Shown here piece by piece: positions 9,314 through 18,383 of a DNA stretch of 64,000 nucleotides. Origin of the DNA: SAR202 cluster bacterium bin22. Lineage in GTDB: Bacteria; Chloroflexota; Dehalococcoidia; Lucifugimonadales; UBA3495. Under the pieces are notes generated by a model. It did no database searches, had not been told where the DNA came from, and saw only the letters and a list, made by a program, of their open reading frames with translations. Both the position numbers and the translations under genes were made by a program. Numbering within the stretch: the first letter of the stretch is position 1; each line of letters begins with the position of its first letter. The stretch covers positions 558,001 through 622,000 of the forward strand of contig MPMM01000001.1 in NCBI GenBank assembly GCA_002238505.1, read 5' to 3'.

Positions 9314-10234
9314 TCAGCCGCTCACGTCGTGATAGGCCGCCAGGGCGGCAGTAATGCCGTCGCCAACAGCGGCGCCCAACTGGCGGGTTGAGTCTGCCCT
9401 GGCGTCGCCGCAGGCATAAACACCCGGGGCCTTGGTGCGCATGTGGATATCCGTGTAAACGTGTCCCAGGGCATCCATGTCAACCAGTCCCTTGAGGTAT
9501 TCGGTGTTGGGGTGAAAACCTACATAAATGAATGCGGCCGCAGTGGGATACTCGTAAACCTCGCCGGTCTTCAGGTCCTTGACCCGCGCGTGTTCCAGGG
9601 CCTCGTTGCCGGTAAATTCTTCAACCACATGGCTCCAGAGCCACTTGTACTTGGGGTTGTTAAAGGCCCTCTCCTGGAGTACACGGGTCGCCCTGAGTTC
9701 GTCTCGTCGGTGGATAATCGTAACAGAATTGACTATGCCGCTGAGGTAAAGACTTTCGTCCATGGCGGCATCGCCGCCGCCGACCACTACGACGTCCTGG
9801 TCCCGGAAGAAGTTTCCGTCGCAAACTGCGCAGTAAGAGACACCCCTGCCGGCAAACTCGTCCTCCCCGGTGACACCCAGCTTATTGTGGGCGCCGCCCG
9901 TTGCGATGATGATGCTCTTGGCAGTGTAGTCCTTTTCGTAAGTCTTGATGAGCTTTATCGGCTGGTCCAGGTCCTCTACTGCCTCCACTTCGGCGTACTC
10001 GATGGCGGCGCCAAACCGTGTGGTCTGTTCCTCCATCATCATGGCAAGTTCCTGGCCCTTGACCCCCTGGGGAAACCCCGGGTAGTTTTCGATTTCGTCA
10101 GTAATAAGCAACTGTCCGCCAGGCCCCAGCGATTCCAGTATGAGGGTCTTCATCATGGCCCTCGTAGTGTAAAGGCCGGCGGCCAGCCCCGCCGCTCCTG
10201 CCCCCAGAATTATGGCATCGTATTCAGCTTCCAT
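9314..10234 (-). CDS. trxB: thioredoxin reductase
   Basis: A 306-residue low-molecular-weight thioredoxin reductase that passes electrons from NADPH through FAD to thioredoxin in the cytoplasm. FAD-binding GAGAAG is at residues 11-16, the redox-active pair is C135 and C138 in CAVCDG, and the NADPH motif GGGDAAMDE and the late FAD motif GVYACGDAR are present. Length is normal. The gene stands 67 bp downstream of the epimerase on the same strand, so the two may share a transcript, and a strong terminator follows. No thioredoxin gene is in the window. Confidence 0.96.
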   Translation of the reverse strand: MEAEYDAIILGAGAAGLAAGLYTTRAMMKTLILESLGPGGQLLITDEIENYPGFPQGVKGQELAMMMEEQTTRFGAAIEYAEVEAVEDLDQPIKLIKTYEKDYTAKSIIIATGGAHNKLGVTGEDEFAGRGVSYCAVCDGNFFRDQDVVVVGGGDAAMDESLYLSGIVNSVTIIHRRDELRATRVLQERAFNNPKYKWLWSHVVEEFTGNEALEHARVKDLKTGEVYEYPTAAAFIYVGFHPNTEYLKGLVDMDALGHVYTDIHMRTKAPGVYACGDARADSTRQLGAAVGDGITAALAAYHDVSG

Positions 10235-10301
10235 CTATTACTCGATCCTCCAAAATGTTGTCCTGTCTCCTCCGAGAGACGCCGAACCCAGGGGGTTGCC
10301 A

Positions 10302-11255
10302 TTAAGCCAGGCGTCTGCTCGGGGCAATTTCGCTGCCGTAATATTCTACAGTTTTAAGCAAGCCTTCCTCCAGCGACACCTGGGGAGCCCAGTTGAGGTG
10401 CTCCTGGGCGGCAGAGCAGTCCAGAGAAATCTGATGCACCTCGCCCGGGCGTCGTGGTCGGTGGTCAGCTTCCTGGTGGAAGTGCAGGTCTGCCTTCAGC
10501 AACTCAAACAGCCGATTGACGCTGGTTCCTTCTCCGGAACCTATGTTCATTGTCCGGTTGTGACCGCTGTCAATTGCCTTGATGTTAGCCTCGACTATGT
10601 CATCAACGTAAATGAAGTCCCTTTCCTGCGTACCATCTCCAAAAATGCGGGGACGGTGTCCGTCCCGCATAGCCTGTATGAAGATGGCGATCACGCCGGC
10701 TTCGCCGTATGGATCTTGCCGTGGACCGTACACGTTGCCGTAGCGAAGGTTGGCGTAATTCAAACGGTAAAGGCGGTGATATAGCTTGATGTAGTTTTCC
10801 GCCACCAACTTGGAGAGGCCATAAGGCGATATCGGGTCTGCCGGCGTTAGTTCGGTGCAGGGATTTTCCTCGGGGTTGCCGTAGATAGCCCCACCGGTAG
10901 AGGAAAAAATGAACTTGTCCACGCCGATGCGGCGCGCCGCTTCCAGCAACTTCAACGTTCCGATGATGTTCACCTCGGCATTGTCCAGTGGATTTTGTGC
11001 CGAGTGGGTAACGCTTACCCTGGCCGCCAGGTGAAAGACAACGTCGGGTTGTTCGCGGCTGAAAATCTCGTCCACCGAGGAATGGGCAATATCGGTGTGG
11101 TAAAAGGAGGCCGACGTATTCAGGTTTTGTATTTTGCCGGCGGTTAAGTCGTCGATGATAGCCACGTGGAAGCCTTCGGACAACAAACGGTCCACCAATT
11201 GTGAACCGATGAAACCTGCCCCGCCGGTTACAAGGGCCTTGCGCGATTCGGCCAT
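10302..11255 (-). CDS. NAD-dependent sugar-nucleotide epimerase/dehydratase (UDP-glucose 4-epimerase-like)
   Basis: A 317-residue extended short-chain dehydrogenase. It has the NAD-binding GGAGFIG (residues 11-17), the active-site segment FSSTGGAIYG, and the catalytic YGLSK. The closest class is UDP-glucose/UDP-glucuronate 4-epimerase, used for envelope polysaccharide precursors; a dTDP-glucose dehydratase is less likely because the usual SxDEVYG element is replaced by TGGAIYG. It may be co-transcribed with trxB. No other polysaccharide gene is nearby. Confidence 0.88.
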   Translation of the reverse strand: MAESRKALVTGGAGFIGSQLVDRLLSEGFHVAIIDDLTAGKIQNLNTSASFYHTDIAHSSVDEIFSREQPDVVFHLAARVSVTHSAQNPLDNAEVNIIGTLKLLEAARRIGVDKFIFSSTGGAIYGNPEENPCTELTPADPISPYGLSKLVAENYIKLYHRLYRLNYANLRYGNVYGPRQDPYGEAGVIAIFIQAMRDGHRPRIFGDGTQERDFIYVDDIVEANIKAIDSGHNRTMNIGSGEGTSVNRLFELLKADLHFHQEADHRPRRPGEVHQISLDCSAAQEHLNWAPQVSLEEGLLKTVEYYGSEIAPSRRLA

Positions 11256-11359
11256 GCTCCCCTCACTGAATTCTCTTCGGCAGACATAATACGCCTTGCC
11301 TCGGCCGGATACAACGGGTTACTGACAGTACGAAGGCTTACGAACACTCTCTTGATTCA

Positions 11360-11391
11360 ATTATAGCTTACAAGATCCGTGCTTTTGGCAA
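11360..11391 (-). promoter_or_regulatory. possible promoter of the epimerase-trxB unit
   Basis: On the minus strand a perfect TATAAT (11365-11360). The best upstream hexamer, TTGCCA (11391-11386), lies 20 bases away, longer than ideal. It sits in the divergent 258-bp spacer, about 105 bp before the epimerase ATG. Confidence 0.35.
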
Positions 11392-11513
11392 TGGCGTCCG
11401 CATTTCGGGCGTGAGACTGCACGTATGGTACGGGTAGAGACCAATGTGGTAGAGTTTCAACGGACTATCGAGAGCCTCTCTTGGGAAACAGAGGCCGCAA
11501 TTTGGAGAATGTT

Positions 11514-12410
11514 ATGGCTGAACACATTGGATTCATTGGCCTGGGAATCATGGGCAAACCCATGGCCCGTAACCTCATGAATGCTGGCTATGAGTTGACC
11601 GTTTACGACATCGTGGGCGAGCCGGTGGAAGAGCTGGCTACGGAGGGCGCCCACCCCGCATCTTCGAGCCTAGAAGTTGCGGCGGGGACCAAAAAAATCA
11701 TCACCATGCTGCCCGATTCGGCCGACTCAGAACGGGCTATCCTGGGCCCTGGTGGTGTATTGGAGGGTGCCGAACCGGGTTCCATTATCATGGATATGAG
11801 CTCTATCTCCCCGATCGTGTCCCAGAAAATTGCTGCCCAGTGCGCTCTTAAGGGAGTGGAAATGCTGGACGCGCCGGTGAGTGGGGGTGAACCCGGGGCG
11901 ATCAACGGTACCCTGGCGATCATGGTAGGCGGCAAGCAGGAAATCTACGACCAGTGCTACCCAATTTTCGATATCCTGGGTGGCACCGTTAACCTCACCG
12001 GCGACATTGGGGCGGGCAATACCACGAAGCTGGCCAACCAGATTATTGTCGCGCTCAACATTGAAGCTCTCAGCGAAGCTATGGTACTGGCTCAAAAGGC
12101 TGGGGTGGATCCGGAACGGGTTTTCCAGGCGATTCGCGGCGGCCTTGCCGGCAGCGCGGTCATGGAAGCCAAGGCGCCGATGATGCTGGACCGCAACTTC
12201 AGGGCAGGCTTCCGCATAAGGCTGCACCAGAAGGACCTGCGAAATGTGCTCCAGGCAGCCGATGAGCTTAACGTACCCTTGCCGGCCACGGCCCTGGTCC
12301 AACAGATGCTGGGAACCCTGGTTAACGACGGAGATCAGGAACTGGATCATTCGGCCATCGTTCACTTCGTAGAAAAGCTGTCTGGCATCGAAGTCCAAAA
12401 GGGCGGTTAA
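11514..12410 (+). CDS. 3-hydroxyacid dehydrogenase family oxidoreductase (tartronate semialdehyde reductase-like)
   Basis: A 298-residue NAD(P)-dependent enzyme. The N-terminal Rossmann motif is GFIGLGIMGKPMARNL; the substrate-binding DAPVSGGEPGA and the catalytic lysine in GAGNTTKLANQ follow the HIBADH/GarR order. Likely substrates are tartronate semialdehyde, 3-hydroxyisobutyrate or 3-hydroxypropionate. The ATG at 11514 has GGAG six bases before it and removes an 11-codon extension from a TTG. It converges on the RidA-like gene. In the 141-bp gap CCAAAC and GTTTGG could pair as a weak hairpin. Confidence 0.9.
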   Translation: MAEHIGFIGLGIMGKPMARNLMNAGYELTVYDIVGEPVEELATEGAHPASSSLEVAAGTKKIITMLPDSADSERAILGPGGVLEGAEPGSIIMDMSSISPIVSQKIAAQCALKGVEMLDAPVSGGEPGAINGTLAIMVGGKQEIYDQCYPIFDILGGTVNLTGDIGAGNTTKLANQIIVALNIEALSEAMVLAQKAGVDPERVFQAIRGGLAGSAVMEAKAPMMLDRNFRAGFRIRLHQKDLRNVLQAADELNVPLPATALVQQMLGTLVNDGDQELDHSAIVHFVEKLSGIEVQKGG

Positions 12411-12551
12411 GGGAGTTCCCCAAACGCCACCCTTGCTGCTGGGGGTTTGGTCACAAGCCAAACCGGCCGAATGGGCGCTAAGGACGGCTTGCCGCCGACT
12501 TTTCGCGATTTATTTGGACTGGAGACCCCTGGGATGAAGCAGGGGCTGGCT

Positions 12552-13025
12552 CTATTGGGCCGGCTCCTTTATTTCGACGACACATTCAACAATTACGGCA
12601 ATATTGCCCGGCAGGGCAGCCATTCCCGGGGCAGAACGGGCGTGACGGCCGTCATCGCCAAATAACTCCACAAACAAATCTGAAGCCCCGTCCAAAACCC
12701 TGGCCTGGCCTTCAAAGTCTGGGGCGCTGTTGATGAAGCCGACTACTTTCACAACTCTCTCGACCTGGTCCAGGTCCCCTAGCTCTGCCTTCATTCGGGA
12801 GAGGAGATTGAGGGCGCACCAGCGGGCCGCTTCGTACCCTTGATCGAGGGTAAGGTCCGTCCCAAGCTTCCCGGCAATTCTAGACCCGTCGGATGTGCGT
12901 GAGCCTACTCCCGCCAGCCAAAGCTGATTCCCGCTTCGGCTGGCAGGAAGGTAGTTGCCTGCCGGCTCGGGCGGCGCCGGCAGCTGTAATCCCATTTGTT
13001 CCAGCCGTTCTTCAATAATGGGCAT
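12552..13025 (-). CDS. RidA/YjgF family protein
   Basis: A 157-residue member of the RidA (YjgF/YER057c/UK114) superfamily. The fold is recognisable from GNQLWLAGVGSRT, NLLSRMKAELGDLDQVERVVKVVGF and the C-terminal VIVECVVEIK. The conserved arginine of true imine deaminases normally lies in the RSA..V segment; here HARSAPGMAALPGN retains it in a somewhat altered context. The length, over the usual 125-130, places it near the longer YjgH-like subgroups. The role may be clearance of reactive enamines/imines or an unknown ligand-binding function. It is transcribed alone. Confidence 0.85.
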   Translation of the reverse strand: MPIIEERLEQMGLQLPAPPEPAGNYLPASRSGNQLWLAGVGSRTSDGSRIAGKLGTDLTLDQGYEAARWCALNLLSRMKAELGDLDQVERVVKVVGFINSAPDFEGQARVLDGASDLFVELFGDDGRHARSAPGMAALPGNIAVIVECVVEIKEPAQ

Positions 13026-13287
13026 TGTCTGTCCTCACTCAAGCCTGGTTGGCCACAATATAGCCCTGATTGCTCCATTGGTAAATCGCCATGGGACTGG
13101 CAAGCATCCACAAACCACATGGCATGGCAACGAGCCATAGACAAGCCGATGGTTGAAGGGCGTGTGCCAGGACTATGTCGCGGCTGCCACGTTGGCGCTT
13201 CATGGTGGTGGTATAATCCACCAGGATTTCAGGGCAGGATACTTTTGCTCCCTCGGGCAGGGCCTCATAGGTGATTGAGGAGTTTTC

Positions 13288-13689
13288 TTGGGAATTGAGT
13301 TTGACCTGAGCCGTGCGCTCCTGCTCACCTACGTAGGGGTGGGAGCCGCGTTCCTGGTATTGGGTTCGCTGGTGGTTTTTACAGGACTGATTGGGTTCTG
13401 GGGCAGCTGGCGTCTGCGCAAGGCCCAGGCACGTGAAGAGCAGGCAGCAGACCTGCGGGCCCAGGAAACCGCCGTTGCTGTCGGCGACACGGAGACCCGT
13501 GGCCTTGATCCCCAGTTGGCCGCAGCCATTGGCGCTGCCGTAGCCCTGGCTACAGAAGAGTACAACCGGGAACAATCTGCCCGGGAGGACAATCAGTCGG
13601 ACGTTGTTCGGCCGGACGGTGGGGGCTGGCGCGAACAGGGCCGGATGGTCGCCTTTGACTCCCGCCGTGTGCGTGACCGGGACCGGTAA
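13288..13689 (+). CDS. sodium pump decarboxylase gamma subunit (OadG-like)
   Basis: A 133-residue protein with one N-terminal transmembrane helix (LLLTYVGVGAAFLVLGSLVVFTG, split by one Gly-rich kink) followed by a charged cytoplasmic tail, the layout of the gamma subunit of sodium-translocating decarboxylases. Residues 85-98 (LAAAIGAAVALATE) resemble the short helix often found in OadG-family tails. The start is TTG 13288, placed by GAGGAG at 13277-13282. The beta subunit follows after 48 bp, which strongly supports the assignment. The subunit anchors and assembles the complex at the membrane. Confidence 0.8.
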   Translation: MGIEFDLSRALLLTYVGVGAAFLVLGSLVVFTGLIGFWGSWRLRKAQAREEQAADLRAQETAVAVGDTETRGLDPQLAAAIGAAVALATEEYNREQSAREDNQSDVVRPDGGGWREQGRMVAFDSRRVRDRDR

Positions 13690-13737
13690 TTACTTGCCGG
13701 GGCGTTTCCCCCGTGACCCTTAACACTCAAGGTTAGA

Positions 13738-14886
13738 ATGGAGTTTCTTCTAGAATCCGGGTTCGCAAACCTCAGTTGGGGTAACGCTCTCCTGTTCTTG
13801 TTGGGGGGAGCGTTTATGCTGTTGGCCATAATCAAGGGCATGGAGCCTTACGTGCTCTTGCCCATTGGCCTGGGAATTATTCTCGGCAATTTGCCTGGAA
13901 CCGGTCTGGTGGACTTCGACCCATCCGGTGAATTGCAGTCATCGGGAATTTTCGGAATTATCTTTCACTTTACCCTTTCGTCGTGGAACATCCTGCCGCC
14001 CCTGATTTTCCTGGGGTTGGGGGCCCTGACTGATTTCGGTCCAATCATTGCCAACCCCAAGACGCTGCTGTTGGGCGCAGCAGCTCAACTGGGCATTTTC
14101 GTTGCCTTCTGGTTGGCTCTGGGGTTGGGAGTACTGACCTCGCCGGATATGTTCACGCTGGAAGAGGCCGGGGCCATTGGCATTATCGGGGGCGCCGACG
14201 GGCCCACCACAATTTTCGCATCGGCCAAGCTGGCGCCGGATCTGCTGGGAATCACGGCGGTGGTGGCCTACTCCTATATGGCCAGCGTCGTGTTCGTACA
14301 GCCGCCGTTGATGCGGCTGTTTACAACTCAGCGTGAACGGCGAATAGAGATGAAATCTCCCAGGGAGGTTTCCCGCACCGAGAAGCTGGTATTCCCTACC
14401 GGCGCAATGCTGATAATTATCCTTTTTGTTCCCGAGTCCGCTCCCCTGATCGCCATGTTCATGATTGGGAACATCTTCAGGGAAAGTGGGGTCGTGCCGC
14501 GACTGAGCAACGCCGCCTCCAACGAAGTCCTTAACATCGCCACGATATTCCTGATGATCACAATCGGCGGCGAACTGACAGCGGAAAGAGTCTTTGACCT
14601 GAAGACACTGGCCATTCTGGGGCTTGGGATTGTGGCCTTTTCCTGCGGTACAGTCGGGGGGCTGCTGTCTGCCAAGTTGATGAACCTCGTCGTTAAGGAC
14701 AAGGTTAACCCGTTAATTGGGTCGGCGGGGGTCTCGGCAGTGCCGATGGCAGCGAGGACGGCCCACAGCATGGGTCAGCAGGCCAATCCGGGCAATTACC
14801 TGCTTCCCCACGCCATGGGACCCAACGTGGCTGGGGTTATCGGGTCGGCGGTTGTGGCTGGAGTGTTTATCTCAATACTGGGCTAG
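13738..14886 (+). CDS. oadB: sodium ion-translocating decarboxylase beta subunit
   Basis: A 382-residue polytopic membrane protein of the OadB/GcdB/MmdB family. It couples decarboxylation of carboxybiotin to outward sodium pumping. The family-defining GGADGPTTIF, containing the aspartate linked to sodium and proton movement, lies near residue 155. The conserved C-terminal block GVSAVPMAARTAHSMGQ is intact, so the protein looks functional. The biotin-dependent carboxyltransferase (alpha) is not in the window, so whether oxaloacetate, methylmalonyl-CoA or glutaconyl-CoA is the substrate cannot be decided. The symbol is that of the family archetype. Confidence 0.93.
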   Translation: MEFLLESGFANLSWGNALLFLLGGAFMLLAIIKGMEPYVLLPIGLGIILGNLPGTGLVDFDPSGELQSSGIFGIIFHFTLSSWNILPPLIFLGLGALTDFGPIIANPKTLLLGAAAQLGIFVAFWLALGLGVLTSPDMFTLEEAGAIGIIGGADGPTTIFASAKLAPDLLGITAVVAYSYMASVVFVQPPLMRLFTTQRERRIEMKSPREVSRTEKLVFPTGAMLIIILFVPESAPLIAMFMIGNIFRESGVVPRLSNAASNEVLNIATIFLMITIGGELTAERVFDLKTLAILGLGIVAFSCGTVGGLLSAKLMNLVVKDKVNPLIGSAGVSAVPMAARTAHSMGQQANPGNYLLPHAMGPNVAGVIGSAVVAGVFISILG

Positions 14887-14953
14887 AAACTACCATGGCA
14901 AAGGAAAAAGGGCTGGGCTAAGAGATCAGAGCCACCCTGGCCGGAAAATGGCG

Positions 14954-15778
14954 CTAGCCCAACTCCTTGAACCTGGCGTCCCGCCAGTCCAGAGCGGCGC
15001 GCAAACCGCTTTCCAGCCGTATGGCATTGAACTCTTCCTGTTCCGGGGTGACGCTGGTGTCGAAGTGGGTCATCAGTTCCAGGTTGTGCTCGATTGCCGA
15101 GAGGAATCCCATCCCCTCCAGGGCCCGGTTCACCGCTATCTTCGTCATCTTCACGCCTACTTCCGAGATGAGGCAGATTTTCCGGGCAACTTTTTCGCAT
15201 TCGGACATCAGGTCGTCGTGTGGCACCACCCGGCTTACCAGTCCGATACGGGCGGCTTCTTGGGCATCAATGGTGTCCCCGGTCAGAAGCAACTCCTTGG
15301 CAGTGGCCAGGTTAACGCTGAAAGGTGTTATCAGCAGGGGAGGCCCGACCCCGGCTCTGATCTCTGGTTCACCCATAACTGCCCGGTCGGAAGCGATCTT
15401 GATGTCGCATACCTGCACTAGTTCGCAAGCACCCGCCAGGGCGTAACCATTCACTGCGGCAATCACCGGCTTGCTCAAGTGCCACACTTTCATGAAAGTG
15501 TCGATGTGGCTCTTTAGGTGTCCCCGCCACTGGTCAGGCTGCATATCCTGAGGGTCGGATTCACCGGGTTCTCGTGATATATCGAAACCGGCGGAAAATG
15601 CCCGCCCTGCCCCCGTCAGAATAACTACCCGTATATCCGGGTCATCCTCAACCACGTCCAGCGCTTCACGAAACTCCGCCAGCAATGCGGCATTCAGGGC
15701 ATTCAGCCGGTCGGGACGGTTCAGGGTCAAATAACCAATGGCGTCCCTTTTTTCATAGGTCAAGTTGTCGAAGGTCAC
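14954..15778 (-). CDS. enoyl-CoA hydratase/isomerase family protein
   Basis: A 274-residue crotonase-fold enzyme acting on acyl-CoA thioesters. The oxyanion-hole loops are AFSAGFDISRE (residues about 60-70) and the ALAGACELVQVCD block. The acidic residue usual for hydratases at the second catalytic position is present near MGEPEIRAGVGPP. The substrate is unknown; beta-oxidation or aromatic/isoprenoid acyl-CoA breakdown fits the acyl-CoA dehydrogenases elsewhere in the window. It stands alone between a convergent beta subunit and the cyclophilin gene, 27 bp after the latter on the same strand, so read-through is likely. Confidence 0.92.
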   Translation of the reverse strand: MTFDNLTYEKRDAIGYLTLNRPDRLNALNAALLAEFREALDVVEDDPDIRVVILTGAGRAFSAGFDISREPGESDPQDMQPDQWRGHLKSHIDTFMKVWHLSKPVIAAVNGYALAGACELVQVCDIKIASDRAVMGEPEIRAGVGPPLLITPFSVNLATAKELLLTGDTIDAQEAARIGLVSRVVPHDDLMSECEKVARKICLISEVGVKMTKIAVNRALEGMGFLSAIEHNLELMTHFDTSVTPEQEEFNAIRLESGLRAALDWRDARFKELG

Positions 15779-15805
15779 AACGGCTCTCCGCCGGGGACTA
15801 TGCCC

Positions 15806-16513
15806 CTAGCTTTCTTCCTTGATTTCGATGTGCTGAATCACCACCTCTTCCAGGGGACGGCTATTCCGGCCAGAGCGGGCAACCGAAATAGCGTCAGCAA
15901 CCTCCTGACCGGAAATTACGCGGCCGAAGATGGTGTGCTTGGTGGTCAGGTGAGGTGTGGGAGCCACCGTAATGAAGAACTGGCTGCCGTTGGTATTGGG
16001 GCCCTTGTTGGCCATTGCCAGGATACCGGCGCTGTCAAAGGACAGTGACGGCACGATTTCGTCCTGGAACTGATAACCTGGTCCCTCTGTTCCTGTGCCG
16101 GTAGGGTCGCCTCCCTGAATCATGAAGTTGGGGATAACCCGATGGAATATGGCGCCATCGTAGAAGCCCTGCCTGGCCAGGAAAACAAAGTTGTTCACCG
16201 TAATGGGCGCATCTTCAGCATACAGTTCAACCGAGATGGTGCCCTGGTTGGTCTGAATGTCCGCCGTGTAGTCTCCATCGGGATCAATTTCCATGAGGGG
16301 CGCCTGGGCATACTGCCGGAATGTGTCCCCACCGGACGTGGACAACGTGACCGGAGTCGGTGTGCCAATGACGGGAGGCGTGGGTGTGTCGGCGATACGG
16401 GGGGTGGGTATCACGTCCGGAATCGGGGTAGGCGTAGCCTCTTCCTGAGGCAGTTCGCAGGCTGTAACTGCAAGTATCAGGGCGATTAGTCCGAATATTA
16501 TTAGCGCTTTCAT
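15806..16513 (-). CDS. cyclophilin-type peptidyl-prolyl isomerase, lipoprotein
   Basis: A 235-residue protein with a lipoprotein signal (hydrophobic FGLIALILAV, then the lipobox around C19 in VTACELP). A Pro/Thr-rich linker with TPTP repeats spans residues about 25-60, and a cyclophilin domain follows. The conserved FHRVIPNFMIQGGDP and NTNGSQFFI signatures carry the active-site arginine and glutamine. It probably sits outside the membrane and assists folding of exported proteins such as the secreted pair at 1.5-4.4 kb; that link is inference. The next gene on the strand is the enoyl-CoA hydratase. Confidence 0.93.
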   Translation of the reverse strand: MKALIIFGLIALILAVTACELPQEEATPTPIPDVIPTPRIADTPTPPVIGTPTPVTLSTSGGDTFRQYAQAPLMEIDPDGDYTADIQTNQGTISVELYAEDAPITVNNFVFLARQGFYDGAIFHRVIPNFMIQGGDPTGTGTEGPGYQFQDEIVPSLSFDSAGILAMANKGPNTNGSQFFITVAPTPHLTTKHTIFGRVISGQEVADAISVARSGRNSRPLEEVVIQHIEIKEES

Positions 16514-16613
16514 CTGTTTAAGGGGCTCCCGACCTGTAGGATAAAGCGAATCTCAGTCAACCAGCAAAGTGAGAATATTTCGCCAGAGGCGGTCCTGGTT
16601 ACTCTAACGGAAG

Positions 16614-16654
16614 TGGCCCGGCGTTGCAGAAATCAAGCGTTTTACGCCGGGCCA
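16614..16654. other. inverted repeat after the RraA-family gene
   Basis: Perfect ten-base arms TGGCCCGGCG (16614-16623) and CGCCGGGCCA (16645-16654) with a 21-base loop. It lies just after the stop of the minus-strand RraA gene. There is no T-run, so it may be a rho-independent-like hairpin of weak activity or an RNA-stabilising structure. Confidence 0.5.
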
Positions 16655-16664
16655 GGGGCCGATA

Positions 16665-17357
16665 TTAATAAGGGCGGGTAATCTTCGCCACTTCCTTCAG
16701 CTTTTCCAGGGTAAAGTCTGGAGACTGGCAAAGGCTTATGGTCTTTTCCTCGTACTCGGCGATGGTCTGGACCATGTCCGGAATCTGTTCGGCGATTTCG
16801 AAGGGAATGTTGGTAACGCCATGCTTGTCTCCGTGAAGAAGGTCACCGGTCTTGACGGTCAAGCCACCGATGGTGACGGGAATGCCTATCTCCACCAGGT
16901 GAACGTAGGCGTGGGAAGCGGAAATTTCCTTGGCGAAGAACTGGAATCCCAAAGCTTCAACTTCGTCAATATCGCGTACCGTGCCGTCGGTGGCTACGCC
17001 CACTGCCCCAAGGGCCTTGTGGATGTTGCCCTGGACCTCGCCCCAGTAGGCGCCCAGGGGCGGATTGTCAATGTCATGCAGGACGATAAATCTCGGTTCG
17101 GGAACGGAGACTATCAGGTCCCACCAGTCTTCGCGGGACACGTTGCGGCCCTCGGGCTGGACCGCGCTGATAACGCCGGTAACAGCATAGCCCACGGCCG
17201 GAGGCAAATTTCGGAAGACACCCTTGATTTCCGGCAGCATGAAGCCTTCTTCCTTGCCGCGGACATTGAAGCCCTCAATAGCATTACAGATGCTGGGAGT
17301 ATCTATCTTTCCCAGGGCCTCCATTGTTTCCTTGCTAATGGACTGGTACACGTGCAA
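16665..17357 (-). CDS. RraA family protein (aldolase/oxaloacetate decarboxylase-like)
   Basis: A 230-residue member of the RraA/HMG-aldolase fold. Members include 4-hydroxy-4-methyl-2-oxoglutarate aldolase, oxaloacetate decarboxylase and the RNase E inhibitor RraA. Characteristic parts are the N-terminal DTPSICNAIEG, VATDGTVRDIDE (the Gly-x-x-RD motif that binds metal and substrate), and the late GDLLHGDKHGV. The RD pair is kept, so catalysis on an oxoacid is more likely than the RNase E role. The gene is monocistronic with a plausible GGAGG-type site just upstream of the start. Confidence 0.85.
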   Translation of the reverse strand: MHVYQSISKETMEALGKIDTPSICNAIEGFNVRGKEEGFMLPEIKGVFRNLPPAVGYAVTGVISAVQPEGRNVSREDWWDLIVSVPEPRFIVLHDIDNPPLGAYWGEVQGNIHKALGAVGVATDGTVRDIDEVEALGFQFFAKEISASHAYVHLVEIGIPVTIGGLTVKTGDLLHGDKHGVTNIPFEIAEQIPDMVQTIAEYEEKTISLCQSPDFTLEKLKEVAKITRPY

Positions 17358-17674
17358 ACCTCCTGATATTGTTGCCTATTTTATGGTATCCGGGAAACTG
17401 AAATAGCGTGCAAACCGTAAACGGTCCTTCGAATGAAGCCCAAAATTCCCTTTACAGTGGTTGTGACGCTGAATCGCTGGATGGCGCTCGATCAGAATTT
17501 TTCCGCCCATACTCTAACCTTTACGGGGCATAGTGGCAAGAATAATGGAGGCCGATTGCCAGCCAAGGGAAGGCCCCTTTCGCTGGCGAACTAACTTGGC
17601 AGCCATTCCCGGAAAGATTCAGGGGCACAAGTCTCTGTCAGCAGAACAGATTGACGGCAAGGGCCAACAAATGC
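17358..17674. other. 317-bp spacer without a recognisable gene
   Basis: The spacer lies between the RraA start and the end of the small membrane protein gene. I see no convincing coding frame, RNA or terminator; a short plus-strand frame from 17533 runs into the downstream gene antisense and lacks family features. Confidence 0.5.
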
Positions 17675-18070
17675 TTATCGTTCGTCGTCCGAATGGTCGT
17701 AGTCCGGATCTTCCCAGGGCTGCAGGCCTTCTGAAGGGTCCCTGTTGTCTGGTTGCAGGGCCTTCCAAAGGTACTTGAGCATGACCACCACCATTACCAG
17801 CAGAATCAGTCCACCGAAGAGCCAGATGTCCAGGTAAAGCAGGGGACTGGGAGGTTGCGGTTCTTGCTGCGCCTGTGGGGCCATGGATTCTTCCGTACCG
17901 GCTTGGACAGATAAGTCCAATGGACCTGGGAAGTGGGGCCCCGCGCTGGCAACAGGCGTTGGTTGCAGCAGCGCCATCCCCAGCGACAGGAGGACCAGAA
18001 CTATTGGCAGCCAGTGCAAGGCAGTTGACGTGGATGCCCTGGCTCGCCTCTGGGTTTCAGCAAGTCTCAT
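17675..18070 (-). CDS. small hypothetical membrane protein
   Basis: A 131-residue protein. A basic N-terminus precedes a hydrophobic signal or first helix (WLPIVLVLLSLGMALLQ), then a Pro/Gln-rich external segment, a second membrane helix (LDIWLFGGLILLVMVVVMLKYLW) and a short acidic tail ending in DPDYDHSDDER. The layout suggests two passes or a cleaved signal plus one anchor. No family is recognised. The ORF is credible from its membrane topology but has no functional neighbour; it is divergent from xerD. Confidence 0.55.
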   Translation of the reverse strand: MRLAETQRRARASTSTALHWLPIVLVLLSLGMALLQPTPVASAGPHFPGPLDLSVQAGTEESMAPQAQQEPQPPSPLLYLDIWLFGGLILLVMVVVMLKYLWKALQPDNRDPSEGLQPWEDPDYDHSDDER

Positions 18071-18383
18071 GGGGCGCTTACCTTACCTTTCTGGAGTTGG
18101 GAAAGCACGTTTGCGGGGCCGTGAGCACCGGTGAACAAACCTGATAATTGCCAAAACTTTCAGGAATTACATTAACACGGGACTGAATCAGGAGACAAAA
18201 CGGGACCGGTTACCGGGGACATGAAAAGTGCTCGATTAAGGAAATCACCATAATTCGCACGGACCGCAAAAGGTGGAAGTTAACGTAATCTTGCTAGAAT
18301 TCTGGCATCCCCTGGAAAACGGGGGACATCATTCTAACCTCGCCGTTTTGGCGGGCGTTATCGATACAGGGAGGACTAGCAGG
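18071..18383 (+). promoter_or_regulatory. divergent spacer with possible extended -10 promoter for xerD
   Basis: A 313-bp non-coding spacer. The only signal I can point to is TGCTAGAAT at 18292-18300, an extended -10 element without a good -35, about 80 bp before the recombinase start. The rest holds nothing I recognise. Confidence 0.3.

Noticed and set aside
9246-9330. About 28-codon minus-strand frame after trxB, ending 14 bp before the terminator
   Set aside because: No start codon or ribosome site was found and the trxB length is already normal; it may be chance.
17533-17778. Open frame of 81 codons on the plus strand
   Set aside because: It runs antisense into the small membrane protein gene and shows no family features.
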